Shown: piece by piece, positions 24,492 through 35,743 of the stretch
Position numbering within the stretch: the first letter of the stretch is position 1
Layout: each line of letters begins with the position of its first letter
Assembly (NCBI RefSeq): GCF_018446385.1
Contig: NC_055988.1
Location: forward strand, 164,622,209 to 164,686,208
Length of the DNA: 64,000 nucleotides
Direction: 5' to 3'
DNA from: Zingiber officinale
Lineage: Eukaryota > Streptophyta > Magnoliopsida > Zingiberales > Zingiberaceae
Made by a program: the position numbers and the translations under genes
Notes under the pieces: model-generated
What the model was told of the DNA's origin: nothing
The model's input: only the letters and a program-made list of their open reading frames with translations
Database searches by the model: none

Positions 24492-24647
24492 CGGTTAGCT
24501 CTGAATATTCTTAACCGATTTTCAAAGCATTTTTAAAACCTTTTCTTTTCTGTTAGAAATATTTTTTTATTCTATTTTCTTCTCAAGTACTACTAATCCC
24601 AAGACGAGAGTCTTGGAAATATTTCTCTTAATTTTTTTCTTGTAAGC

Positions 24648-26300
24648 ATGATGAACTCATATCAAGAATGCTATAGTACGGTCCGACCTCCACTATTCAA
24701 AGGAGAGAATTTCAGTTACTGGAAGAATAGGATGGAGTGCTACTTAAAGTCCGACATTGAGCTTTGGTTCACAGTTTTGAAAGGCTATACTCCTCCAATG
24801 AAGGACGGAACAACCCTAAAACCAGAAGAATGGACTCCTCAGATGGTCAAGAAGGCACAACTGAACTACAAAGCAATCAATACCATTCAGTGCGGACTCA
24901 CGATGGAGGAATTGAATAGAGTTGGTCCCTACGACAACGCTAAAGAATTGTGGGAATCGATAGTAAAACTACACGAAGGAATGGACGACTCGAAGGTAAA
25001 CAAACGAGATATACTTTTAAATAATTTGTTAAATATAAAAATGTTTCCTGGAGAGACGGCCTCACAACTACACGCTCGACTAAAGGACATCCTCAACGGT
25101 CTTCACCTGATCGGACACAATCTTGAAAATCGCGACACAATAAGGTACGCTCTGAACGCCTTTCCGAGGAATGCTTTGTGGGCATCAATTGTAGATGCCT
25201 ATAAAGTTTCTAAGGATCTTTCAATTCTTAAGTTAGACGAGTTATTCTGTGAATTAGAACTACACGAGTAATCTAACATGAGCCATGGCGAGAAAGGTGT
25301 TGCTTTGTATGCAGGGACAAGCAAGGAGGCAAAATCAAAATCAAAAACGAAGATCGAGTCTGAAAGCGAGTCAGACTCAGACTCAACAAACGAAGAAGAA
25401 TTAGTCAATATGGTCCGAAGGTTATTGACAAAGAAGAAGTTCAGAAGAAGCACCAAAAAGACTCCACCGAACCAGATCCAAAACAAATCAGAAATGATTT
25501 GTTATGGGTGCAACAAGAAGGGGCATTTCAAAAACGAATGCCCAAATCGAAAAGAAGATAGATCAAAATCGACAAGACGGAAGAAGGCACTTCAAGCAAC
25601 ATGGGACGAAACTTCTTCCGACGGATCCGACGCGGAACAAACGAAGCACTCGAGCCATCTTGCATTTATGGCAAGAAACGAAGATTCCGACTCCGAGTCA
25701 AACGAAGAGTACGAATCCGAGAACAACATCGAGTCCGAGGAAGATCGCGGATCCGGAGATCCTAATATGGTAACAATTTATTCTAAGTCAAATTTGCTTA
25801 AAGTAGTTAAATGTCTGTTTAAAAAATTAGCAAAATCGGAAAAACAAAATAACTTGTTACTTAAGGAAATAGACCACCTTAAGCAACAAGTTAATTTGAG
25901 TGACTCGACTAACCGAGTTCAAGTCGGAACTTCAACTCAAGTTAAAAAACTTGAGGAAGAAAATTTCGACTTGAAAGGTCAAGTCGAGCGACTCAAGAAA
26001 ACGTTGGAAAAGTTTGAAATGGGATCCAAGTGTCTAAATATGGTACTTGGATCGCAACAAGCTGTGTACAACAAATCGGGACTTGGCTATAAATCGAACA
26101 AAACAAACAAATCATACATGTCTCTAATTAGTCAAAATGTTAGAAGTCAAGTCCAAGCATGGGTTCAAACAAAACATTTAATCAAATCAATTAAACCAAA
26201 CCACTACTTGGTCCCTAAGAGTCAAATCCATTACTTAGGTAGACCTTATCTAAGCTATGACTCAGGGGGAGCAATTAGAAAAATAATCCAACCAACTTGA
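24648..26300 (+). pseudogene. E2 gag (SIRE-type Copia), one nonsense mutation
   Basis: ATG at 24648, about 170 bp after the primer site. The N-terminus (RPPLFKGENFSYWKNRMECY) and the following LWESIVKLHEG and ASQLHARLKDIL segments match the gag domain found in plant Copia elements. TAA at 25269-25271 interrupts it, where E1 has Gln, so CAA to TAA. The frame resumes directly and includes a CCHC knuckle, CYGCNKKGHFKNEC (near residue 280 counting through the stop), acidic Ser/Asp/Glu repeats, a coiled coil and the C-terminal SQIHYLGRPYLSYDSGGA block. Apart from the stop it is complete. It packages element RNA in intact relatives; here it can only make a truncated product. Confidence 0.85.
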
Positions 26301-27640
26301 TTAAACAAAACTCAATACTTAGGACTAGGTTCATTTCTGCTTAGAACGGTTAGAAGAAAAAGGTTTACCAAACCCTAACAACATAGCACCGGAATGGATT
26401 GGGATGATAGTACGTCAAGGAAACTTTGTCGAAGGCATGTCTAGGCTGAATATGGAATTCTACTTGGTGCACTAGACTTAGTGGATCTGACCGAAGCTAC
26501 CCCAGTCAAACATGGGCTAGTTAGACCAAAATTTAGTATTAAATTTTTTGGGCGGGAACAATTTGGAAAGCATTCAGCAAGTGGTCTAATGATATTCAAG
26601 TAGGCTGTATGCCTCGCCACTGAACTGAAAGCTTATCCTTATGAAGTCTGCTTGATTAACCCAAAGCTAAATTTGAATCTAACATGGGTTCAATAATCTT
26701 TTTCAATTAATTATTCATACCTAATCAAATTCAATTAATTTAAACTTATTTTTAAAAAATTATTTTAAACTTAATTAAAAATTAATCTAAACTTAATTAA
26801 AAATTATTTTACACTTAATTAAAAATTAATTTAAACTTGTTTTAAAAAAATAATTTAAACTTAAATTTAAACTTATATTAAAAATTAATCTAAACTTAAT
26901 TAAAAATTATTTTACACTTAATTAAAAATTAATCTAAACTTAATTAAAAAATTATTTAAACTTAATTAAAAATTATTTTAAACTTATTTTAAAAAAAAAT
27001 TATTTTAAACTTAATTAAAAATTATTTTACACTTTATTAAAAATTAATTTAAACTTAATTTTAAACTTATATTAAAAATTAATCTAAACTTAATTAAAAA
27101 TTATTTTAAACTTATTTTAAAAAATTATTTTAAACTTAATTAAAAATTATTTTAGACTTAATTAAAAATTATTTTAAACTTATTTTAAAAATTAATTTAA
27201 ACTTATTTTTAAAAATTAATTTAAACTTAATTAAAAATTATTTTAAACTTATTTTAAAAATTATTTTACACTTAATTAAAAATTAATTTAAACTTATTTT
27301 AAAATTTTAAACTTAATTAAAAATTATTTTAAACTTAATTAAAAATTAATTTAAACTTAATGAATTAATCAAAACTTAAAATTGTAAACTTAAAGGAAAA
27401 CTAAATTCAAAACTAAATGATTAAATTAATTAATTAATCAGTTAATTTTCTGTACAATATATCTTGAAATCTCTACACAAAAATATAAATTATTAATACA
27501 CAAAATAAATTTACAATAATAAACTTCAAATTAATTAAAACCTAAATTAAAACTTATTAATCTAGTTAAGATTATAACTCTACAACTTGATCTATTTTTT
27601 TAACCAAACTTTGGTTTAATCCTACATTGTGTAGGAATCC
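26301..27640. repeat. E2 spacer between gag and pol with AT-rich tandem array
   Basis: About 26301-26690 is unique-looking spacer without a long frame. About 26700-27370 is a degenerate array of AAACTTAATTAAAAATTATTTT-like units of about 20-25 bp. No gene is visible. The position matches the tandem array in E1, but the unit differs. Confidence 0.75.
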
Positions 27641-30248
27641 AATGCTCTGGATAAATGGATCTTGGACAGCGGCTGCTCCAGACACATGACCGGGGATCAG
27701 CACAAATTTACCAACATTGAATTCAAAAATTTAGGGTTCGTTGCCTTTGGAAACAATGACAAGTTAAAGGTAATTGGTACAGGTGAAATTCAATTACAAT
27801 CGAACATTTCAATTAAAAAGGTTTTACTTGTTGAACATTTTAATTATAATTTACTTAGTATAAGTCAACTTTGTGATTCAGGTTTTAAGGTACAATTTTT
27901 GTCTTCTGAATGCTTAATAAGTTACAATGACTCAATTAATATTTTACTGAAAGGTTTTAGAGACAAAAATATATACTCCATTCATCTACCTAAGACAATA
28001 TCTAAATGTCTTCTAGCAAATAATGATGAAACTTGGTTATGGCATAGGAGATTAGCTCATACTCACCTTAGAAATTTATTAAAATTAAGTAAAAATTGTT
28101 TAGTTAAAGGTTTGCCAAAATTAGGAAATCCTTTAAATAAATTTTGTAATTCCTGTCAACAAGGTAAACAAATTAAATCAACTCATAAACTTACAAATCA
28201 AAATAGAACGAATAAAATACTTGAACTAATACATTTGGATTTATTTGATTCTCATTGAATAAAATCTTTTAATGGAAATCTATATTGCTTAGTAATCATT
28301 GATGACTACTCTAGATATACTTGGATAAAAATTTTATCTAATAAAAATGAAACCTTTGAAATATTTAAGCATTTTTGTAAACAAGTAGAAAATGATAAAG
28401 ATATTAAAATCAAAAAAATAAGAAGTGATAATGGAGGAGAATTCAAAAATCATAATTTTAATATTTTTTGTTTAGAAAATGGTTATCACCATGAGTTTTC
28501 ATGCCCTAAAACACCACAACAAAATGGCTTAGTAGAACGTAAGAATAGAACCTTACAAGAAGTTGCCCGAACCATGTTAAATGAATACAATACACCAAAA
28601 TACTTTTGAGCAGAAGCTGTTAACACAGCTTGTTACGTTCAAAATCGAATCATAATTAATAAAGATCAAAATAAAACATCTTATGAAATTTATTTCAACC
28701 AAATTTCTAATATAAAATATTTTAAAGTTTTTGGTTGTAATGTTCATATTTTAAATCTTAAAGATCACTTAGGCAAATTCACTTCAAAAACTAACCTAGG
28801 AATTTTTCTAGGGTATTCATCTACAAGTAGGGCATATAGAGTTTATAATAAATCTACTTTGAAAATTGAGGAAACGACAAATGTAACGTTTAATGAAATT
28901 GATAACGTTTCTACTACTCAACCTCATTCAAATGGTAATCAAGAAGACGATGAAGAATTACCCAACCTTAAAGAATCTGAAAATTCAAAATTATTAAAAT
29001 CTAACCCTCATCATCCAGTCAATCAAATCATAGGAAATCCTGAATTAAGGGTTCAAACAAGATCTGCTTTTAGAAATCTAAGTCAAATAGCATTAATATC
29101 TAAAATTGAACCTAAAAATATAAATGAAGCATTAATAGAACCTGACTGGGTAATTGCAATGCAAGAAGAGTTAAACCAATTTGAACGAAATCGGGTTTGG
29201 GACTTAGTACCTCCACCAATAAATAAGACGGTCATTGATACTAAATGGGTGTTTAGAAACAAATTAGATGATTAAGGTAATATTTTAAGAAATAAAGCTC
29301 GTTTAGTAGCGAAAGGGTTTAGTCAAGTCGAAGGACTAGATTACGACGAGACTTATGCCCCGGTAGCTAGACTTGAACCAATTAGAATGTTGCTAACCTG
29401 TGTTGCATTTAAAGGGTTCAAGTTGTACCAAATGGATGTTAAATCTGCTTTTCTAAATGACTTTATTAAGGAGGAAGTCTACGTTAGTCAACCACCCAGT
29501 TTTGAAGATCTGGAAAATCCAACCTATGTCTTTAAACTAAAAAAAAGCTTTATATGGATTAAAACAAGCACCTAGGGCTTGGTATGAACGTCTGTCTAGT
29601 TTTCTAAAATCCAAAGGTTTTAAAGAAGGCTAAATTGATCCTACACTTTTTATTAAAACCTTTAATTCATACATTTTTATTGCCCAGGTTTATGTAGACG
29701 ATATTGTATTTGGTTCAACCAATTCAAAATTTTTAAAAGAATTTGTGACCTTAATGGAAAATGAATTTGAAATGAGTTTAGTTGGTGAATTAAATTATTT
29801 TTTAGGTCTCCAAATTAAACAAACTAAGGATGGTAATTATGTACATCAAACTAAGTATACAAAAGAACTTCTTAAAAAATTTGGTATGAAAAACTGTAAA
29901 GGGCTTAAAACACCAATGGCAAGTAATCTAACCCTTGATAGTGATGAAAATGGTATACCTGTTGACTTAAAGTATTACAGAAGCATGATAGGGAGTTTAC
30001 TTTATCTAACTGCAAGTTGACCTGATATTTTATTTGCAGTTAGTATGTGTGCCCGATGTCAAACTTGTGCAAAAGAGACCCATCTTTCACTGGTTAAAAG
30101 AATTATTAAATATTTAAAAGGCACTATTAATGTAGGAATTTGGTACCCAAGAACCTCACATTTTGACTTAGTCGGATACTCGGATTCGGATTATGCTGGG
30201 TGTAAGTTAGATAGGAAGAGTACAAGTGGAGGTTGTCAAGAGTTTTAA
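27641..30248 (+). pseudogene. E2 pol: protease, integrase, RT and truncated RNase H
   Basis: Copia pol in the expected order. Protease has WILDSGCSRHMTG (27650-27690). Pre-integrase has WLWHRRLAHT with the CX2C pair CNSCQQGK (about 28145). The integrase core shows DDYSRYTW (28300), SDNGGEFK (28425) and PQQNGLVERK (28517). RT shows TKWVFRNK (29250), [19 protein letters not shown] (29435) and YVDDIVFGS (29692). RNase H ends at DSDYAGCKLDRKSTSG (30180-30230) and then falls into AT-rich sequence, so its C-terminus is missing. In-frame stops are at 28256, 28607, 29273, 29631 and 30018, and a frameshift lies in the A-run 29539-29546. It cannot make a functional polyprotein. Confidence 0.85.
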
Positions 30249-30831
30249 AATATTTTTTTCAAAATTCAAGAGTTTTAAAAAAAAAACATTTTTTTTAAAA
30301 TATTTTCTTCAAAAATTTTTTTTCAAAATTCAAGAGTTTTATGTTTTTTAACATTCATTCTTTTTTCAAAATATTTTTCAACTTTCAAAGCATATTTTTC
30401 ATAATGTTGTTTACAAAATTCATTTTTTTAAAAATTCGTTCTTTTCAAAATATTTTTAATATTCATTCTTTTAAAAATAGTATTTCTCAGATATTCATTC
30501 TTTCAAAATATTCCTTTTAAAAAAAACAAAAATTATTTTCAATAGTTTTTAATGTTTTTCAAAATTCAAAATATAAAATTTCAAATGTTTTAATTTACTT
30601 CAAATTTTATTCTTTTCAACATATCATTTTTTGAATTTTTCAAAATATTTCTTGACTTAGTAATATATACTTTTTGTTCTGCCCCTATTTTTGATGTGTG
30701 TCAAAGGGGGAGAGATAGTGAATTCAGGGGGAGTTAGTTAACTCAAAGGGAAAACTTAAAAGTTAAACTTTTTGTTTATTTACTTGTTGCTTATTGTTAA
30801 CTTAACTTTGAACCTTGGTTGCCAAACATCA
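30249..30831. other. AT-rich 3' spacer of E2
   Basis: Poor-complexity T/A-rich sequence (TTTTTCAAAATATTTTTCAA-like, 30249-30660), then a GGGGGAG-containing purine-rich stretch (about 30705-30735). No open frame of note. It has replaced the end of RNase H. Confidence 0.7.
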
Positions 30832-30844
30832 AAAAGGGGGAGAT
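30832..30844 (+). other. Polypurine tract of E2
   Basis: AAAAGGGGGAGAT immediately before the TGTTGGTGC start of the 3' LTR. Confidence 0.85.
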
Positions 30845-32284
30845 TGTTGGTGCAAGCTGCACCAGAATCAAATCTGAGTTTTGATGTTGTCAAAGGCTCA
30901 AGTTAAGTCTTGTTATGATCTAACAAGTTGGCTGAGTGTGCAGGATGTTTACTCAACCTGGAAAGTCCTAGCTGGAGGCTAGGCAGAGAAATCTTAGCAG
31001 GTCGTGGAACCCAGGTGCAAGTCCAAGTGGGTCGAGGCTTGGCAGAGTGATCGAGAGGTCTGGAGGACCGAAGATCGAAGGAAAAGTCCTGGGGAGCCGA
31101 TCAAGGCTGAGTGAAAAGTCCAAACTAAATCTGGAGGATCAAAGTTTGGCAGGTAGGTTGAGGTAAACAAACTAGAGGAGCGACAGTGAGGTCGGGTTTC
31201 CGAAGGGAACAACCTTAGGTAGCTGATCCAACTGAAGAAACCGAGAAGGTTTCCAAGTTGAGATCAAGAACAGTTCTACTGTTCTTTTATTTCTCATTAT
31301 TATACTATTATGGTAATATCTGTGTTGTAGGTTGTTTTGGTCTAACATCTGTGTTGCAGGTTATTTTTAACACTGTCTTGCAGGTTAAGTTGGATCGATC
31401 GACCGAACCAGAGGATCGGTCGACCGAACCAATTAAGATCAGCACATAAGTCAGTCCAGATTAGAACTGAGCCAGAATCGGATCAAAGCCTGATCGGTCG
31501 ACCGAACAGTAAGATCAGTCGACCGAACCTAGTGACTCAGCTAAGCCAGTTTGTCAGCACCGATCAGCAAGGAAAGGAAAGAAGGGCTGATCGGTCGACC
31601 GAACTTAGACATCGGTCGACCGATCCAATCAACATTAAAGCTGCATTAAATCAAGATCACGCCAGATTCTGACGAACAAGGAAAAGCTTGTTCGGTCGAC
31701 CGAAAAAGGGGTTCGGTCGACCGAACTATTAAAGACCAGTAAATGCAAAAGATTGAGCCAGCTTCGAACTTCAGCCAGGAAGGAAGGGAGCGGGTTCGGT
31801 CGACCGAACCTCCAGTACACCTATAAATTCAGACTCGAAGATAGAGGCCATAACCATAATTTTTCTGATCTATTCAAGTGCCTGTCTGCAAGCTTGTTGT
31901 GCTACGAATTCTCATCAAGTCCTGCAAAGCTACTCCATCCAACCGAGCTTCGACATTAGATTTTCATTGTCGGTATATTTTTTTTGTATTGTACTTAATT
32001 CTATAAGATAGTAGAGTGTTACTATCTTACATCCTTGTAACTGTACGATCCACTTCTCTCCGAAGGTTTCGGAAAGAAGTGTTATAGTGGTTTGCCCATC
32101 CGTGCGGTCAAGGACCGCAGGCCTTCGAGTAGGAGTCGAGCTAGGCTCCGAACGAAGTAAATAAACGTGTCTCTTTCTTTAAGTTCCACTGCACATTTCT
32201 GATTTGAAAAGGAAAAGAAAAGTTTTAAAACGAGCGATATTCCCCCCCCCCCCCCCCCCCTCTATCGCTTCCAACGATCTATCA
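30845..32284 (+). mobile_element. E2 3' LTR
   Basis: Intact 1440-bp LTR, TGTTGGTGC...CTATCA. It carries nine TCGGTCGACCGA-type palindromes between 31390 and 31810. A perfect 10-bp inverted repeat, TAAGATAGTA with TACTATCTTA, lies at about 32004-32030 within the 56 bp absent from the 5' LTR. A run of about 19 C ends near 32260. The right flank GTAGG (32285-32289) is the target duplication. Confidence 0.9.
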
Positions 32285-32289
32285 GTAGG

Positions 32290-32836
32290 CATCTACCATG
32301 GATGCCCACAAGGTGTTTCTCGGAAAGGCGTTTAAATAGTACCTTATGATGTCTCAGTTATCTACCTTCTGTCCAATTGCATGAAGACCGTTGAGCAGAT
32401 CTTGAATCCGGGCGTGGAGTTGGGCAGCTGTCTCACCTTCCTGCAGTTTGATATTAAATAATTTATTAAAGATTAGGTCTCTTTTACTTACTTTGGTGTC
32501 GGATGTTCCTTCGTGAAGTTCAATGAGCTTCTCCCACAGCTCCTTGGCACTGTTGAAGGGGCCGACGCGGTTAAGTTCTTCTTTTGATAAGCCACACTGG
32601 AGGGTGCAGGTCGCCTTCGCATTAGCTTCCACCTTCTTAATCAGAGATGCATCTCAATCCTCGTACGGTAGTGGCTTGCCAGCGCTATCAGTTGGTAGTT
32701 GGAGTCCGGTTTTGACGATCATCCAGACTTCAAAATAAGTCTGGAGATATGCCTCCATCCGACCCTTCCAGTATCCGAAGTCATCTCCGGTGAATAGTGG
32801 GAGGCGAGTTGTACTGTAGCCTTCTTGAAGGGCCAT
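32290..32836 (-). pseudogene. E1 gag, N-terminal part
   Basis: Minus-strand ATG at 32834-32836 opens MALQEGYSTTRLPLFTGDD and FGYWKGRMEAYLQT, the Copia gag N-terminus. It is about 260 bp from E1's primer site, similar to E2. TGA at 32654-32656 (where Trp, TGG, is expected) and TGA at 32354-32356 (Arg, CGA, expected from the ENRDTIRYALN context in E2) interrupt it. It then runs to the GTAGG insertion site of E2 and continues on the other side at 20180. Confidence 0.8.
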
Positions 32837-33082
32837 TTTAGATCAACTCTGAAGAAAAATAAATGACAAGAAATTTCCAGGACTTGGTCCTGGATTAGTA
32901 GTGCTGGAAGTATTAAAAAGAAAACGGACTCGAGTGGTGTTGCACCAACTTCGAGCAAAAACCGATTCAAGAAAAGAATTAGAATATAGCAACGAAGCTA
33001 AATTCTAATTGACTCCGAAATATCTGAAAATACCATGAAAAAATTGTTTTGAATGGTGGTTGCACCGATTCAAAACGACCTC

Positions 33083-33095
33083 GCTCTGATACCAA
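33083..33095 (-). other. tRNA-Met primer-binding site of E1
   Basis: Minus-strand TTGGTATCAGAGC one base from the CCATCA end of the E1 LTR. Confidence 0.85.
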
Positions 33096-33096
33096 T

Positions 33097-34573
33097 TGAT
33101 GGATCGAAAGCGCTAGAGGGGGGTGAATAGCGCTCGTGGCTTTCACAATTCAGATTCGTAAATCGTTCGATTAAATGCAGCGGAAAGTAATATCACAAAC
33201 AGAAGACACAGTTAATTTACTTCGTTCGGAGTCTAGCTCGACTCCTACTCGAAGGCCCGCGATCCTTGATCGCTTTACGTGGGCAACAACTATAAATCCG
33301 AAATTATTACAAGCTAGAAGCAATGACAGTTAAGTACAAATAAGAAAGTTATACCAACGAACAAGAAAATATAAGAGCTTTGGAGTTTCAGTTCGTTGTA
33401 GCAGCAGGGCGTTGTTGAAGCGTACGGAGCACACAAGAGCACAGAACTTCTGTTTGGAAATCAATGTTTGAGCTGCACCTCGAGATCTCCTTTTATAGCT
33501 CTGTAAAGTCTGATCCAGATCCCCAAGCTTCAGGATCAAGTTTGACTCGACGCGGATCGGTCGACCGATCCCAATGTTCGGTCGACCGATCAGGCGATCT
33601 TCTCCTATCTGATCCGCCCGATCCTCTCGCTCCGCTGGTCAAACTCTATCTGAGGTTCGGTCGACCGATCCCAGGGTCCGGTCGACCGATCAGTCTCCTC
33701 TGACCCGCACACCTCGGCTTGATCCAGTCGACACCTATCCCAGGTTCGGTCGATCGATCCCGATGTCCGGTCGACCGATCCCTGGTCGAGCCCGGTCCAC
33801 CTTCTGGAGACCTGATCTGTTATCTTGGAGGTTCGGTCGACCGAATCTAAGGTTCGGTCGACCGAATCTAAGGTTCGGTCGACCGAATCTAAGGTTCGGT
33901 CGACCGATCCTGGTCAGTTCTAACCATGCACAAAAAGATTAGTTTCCTGCAAAACAGAGTTAGAACACAAAAGATAATATATAGAAATTAATTTGACAGT
34001 CATCGGACTGTCCATGTCTGACTTCGGGTTTCCGATCGGAAACCTTAGGTCGACCCGACGCCTACTGTTCCCTCTACGGGGAGCGCGTCCTCACCTACTC
34101 CACTCAGGAGATTTACTTGTTGCCAGTGCAATCCTCCAGATCGATTGGACTTTTGCTCAGCGTCCGATGCTTCCGATCTTCATGCTGGATGTCCGGTCCT
34201 TGACCCATCCAGACTTCTACCTGGTTCGCGACACCAGGATTTTAACCTAGGGTTACCACCCCCTAGGATTTTTTCCCAAAGCGTCGACCCGCCAAGACTT
34301 CCCGCATAGGGTTACCACCCCCTATGACCTAGGGTTACCCCACCCCCTAGGGTTTTTCCTTGCCTAACTGCAGCTAGGACTTTTCTCCACCTAGGGTTAC
34401 CACCCCCTAGGACCTAGGGTTACCATCCCCTAGGGTTTTCACCTGCCTAACCGCAGTTAGGACTTTTCTGAAACACTCAGTCATACACATTAGATAACAA
34501 TTAAACTTAACTTTGAATCCCTTTGTCATTATCAAAACTAAGGTTCGATCGTCGGATGCTTCTCGCACCAACA
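33097..34573 (-). mobile_element. E1 5' LTR (complete)
   Basis: 1477 bp, TGATGGATCG...GCACCAACA on the plus strand, with the primer site at its left edge. It carries ten TCGGTCGACCGA-type palindromes between 33555 and 33912. The last four form a 21-bp tandem (GGTTCGGTCGACCGAATCTAA) present once in the partial 3' LTR. CCTAGGGTTACCACCCCCTAG-like repeats lie at 34246-34440. The outer flank ACGTA (34574-34578) is one half of the target duplication; the other half is lost. Confidence 0.85.
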
Positions 34574-35743
34574 ACGTATGTTATTTTTTTTTAAAGTTAT
34601 TTGATCAACTTAAAATGATTTTAATAAAATTTAAATAATTTTAATTAAGTTGATAAAAAGTATTTTTAATATAATAATTTTATATATAATAATTTTGATT
34701 AAAATGAAATAGTTGGTTTTTGTGTTGACAAAGACGGCAGTGGTCAACTGACATAATACTGTAGCATTTCTGAAATTTACTTTGGTGATCCATAGAAAAT
34801 TTCCATGGAAGTAAACTGGCTACCTCCCGAAATAATCGGATCATAACCGTTAGAAACCTCAGTTATCAAAAACTAATAAGAATTTTATTAAAAATGGAGT
34901 GAATAAAAGTCAAGAGATTCAAGCGCAAAGTGGTTAGGTTTACTCGAATTAGGTGTGATTTTGATTTATTGAAAAATGGAAATAGTAATTCTGTCATATT
35001 GAACAAACTAATAAAAGTTTTCCGATTCTATATAAAATTTTCACGTTTACTAATTTAAAATTTAAAAAATAAACACTTTGAAATTCACTTGTAGATCGTT
35101 AACAATTTAGAATGTACATATTTACACTTATTTTTCCATTGGGTCGTTATTTATTCATTCTTAACTCACTACAAATAACCTAGAACCATGAAATTTATTA
35201 AACATCAAATAGTTTTTTACGTGTATTTTGATATATAAAAAAGAATCCAGAGAGCTTTGTTCTTGAATGTTTCTCATACGAAATAAAAATATATTCAAGC
35301 TTTTTTTTATCTGTCGCAGTAAAGAAATATAAACAAACTATCAATTTATATGTATATATATGTGATGCAAAATAACTTGGACCGAATAAGTAATAAGCAT
35401 CTACCAGATTGTGTGAAACATCAGTCATGCAATAATAACCTTATCTCACTCAAGACAATAGCCTTTGCTTGTCTACTCCTACGACAATCATAATCGATAA
35501 TCTTATCGAGTCACTGTATGCCGACTGTTTTTCCACATCATTTAAGCAACAATTAAGCCTTATAAGAGAACAATCCCTACGAGCAGATCGAATTTGCAAT
35601 AGGAATCGAATGATACTGACCCAATCAGTTAAATCTTTTGGTCATCGCAACATCCGATAGCATAAAATTTCGAAGTCGCTTCATGAATAAATTTGGGTGC
35701 AGAAGTTCTTGAGATCACCATCACAAGGAAATGAAGAACAAGT
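34574..35743. other. Intergenic, no gene seen
   Basis: AT-rich unique-looking DNA between E1 and the TFIIB stop codon. Short open frames (35198 minus, 35469 plus) have no recognisable content. The last hundred or so bases before 35743 presumably hold the TFIIB 3' UTR. Confidence 0.6.
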
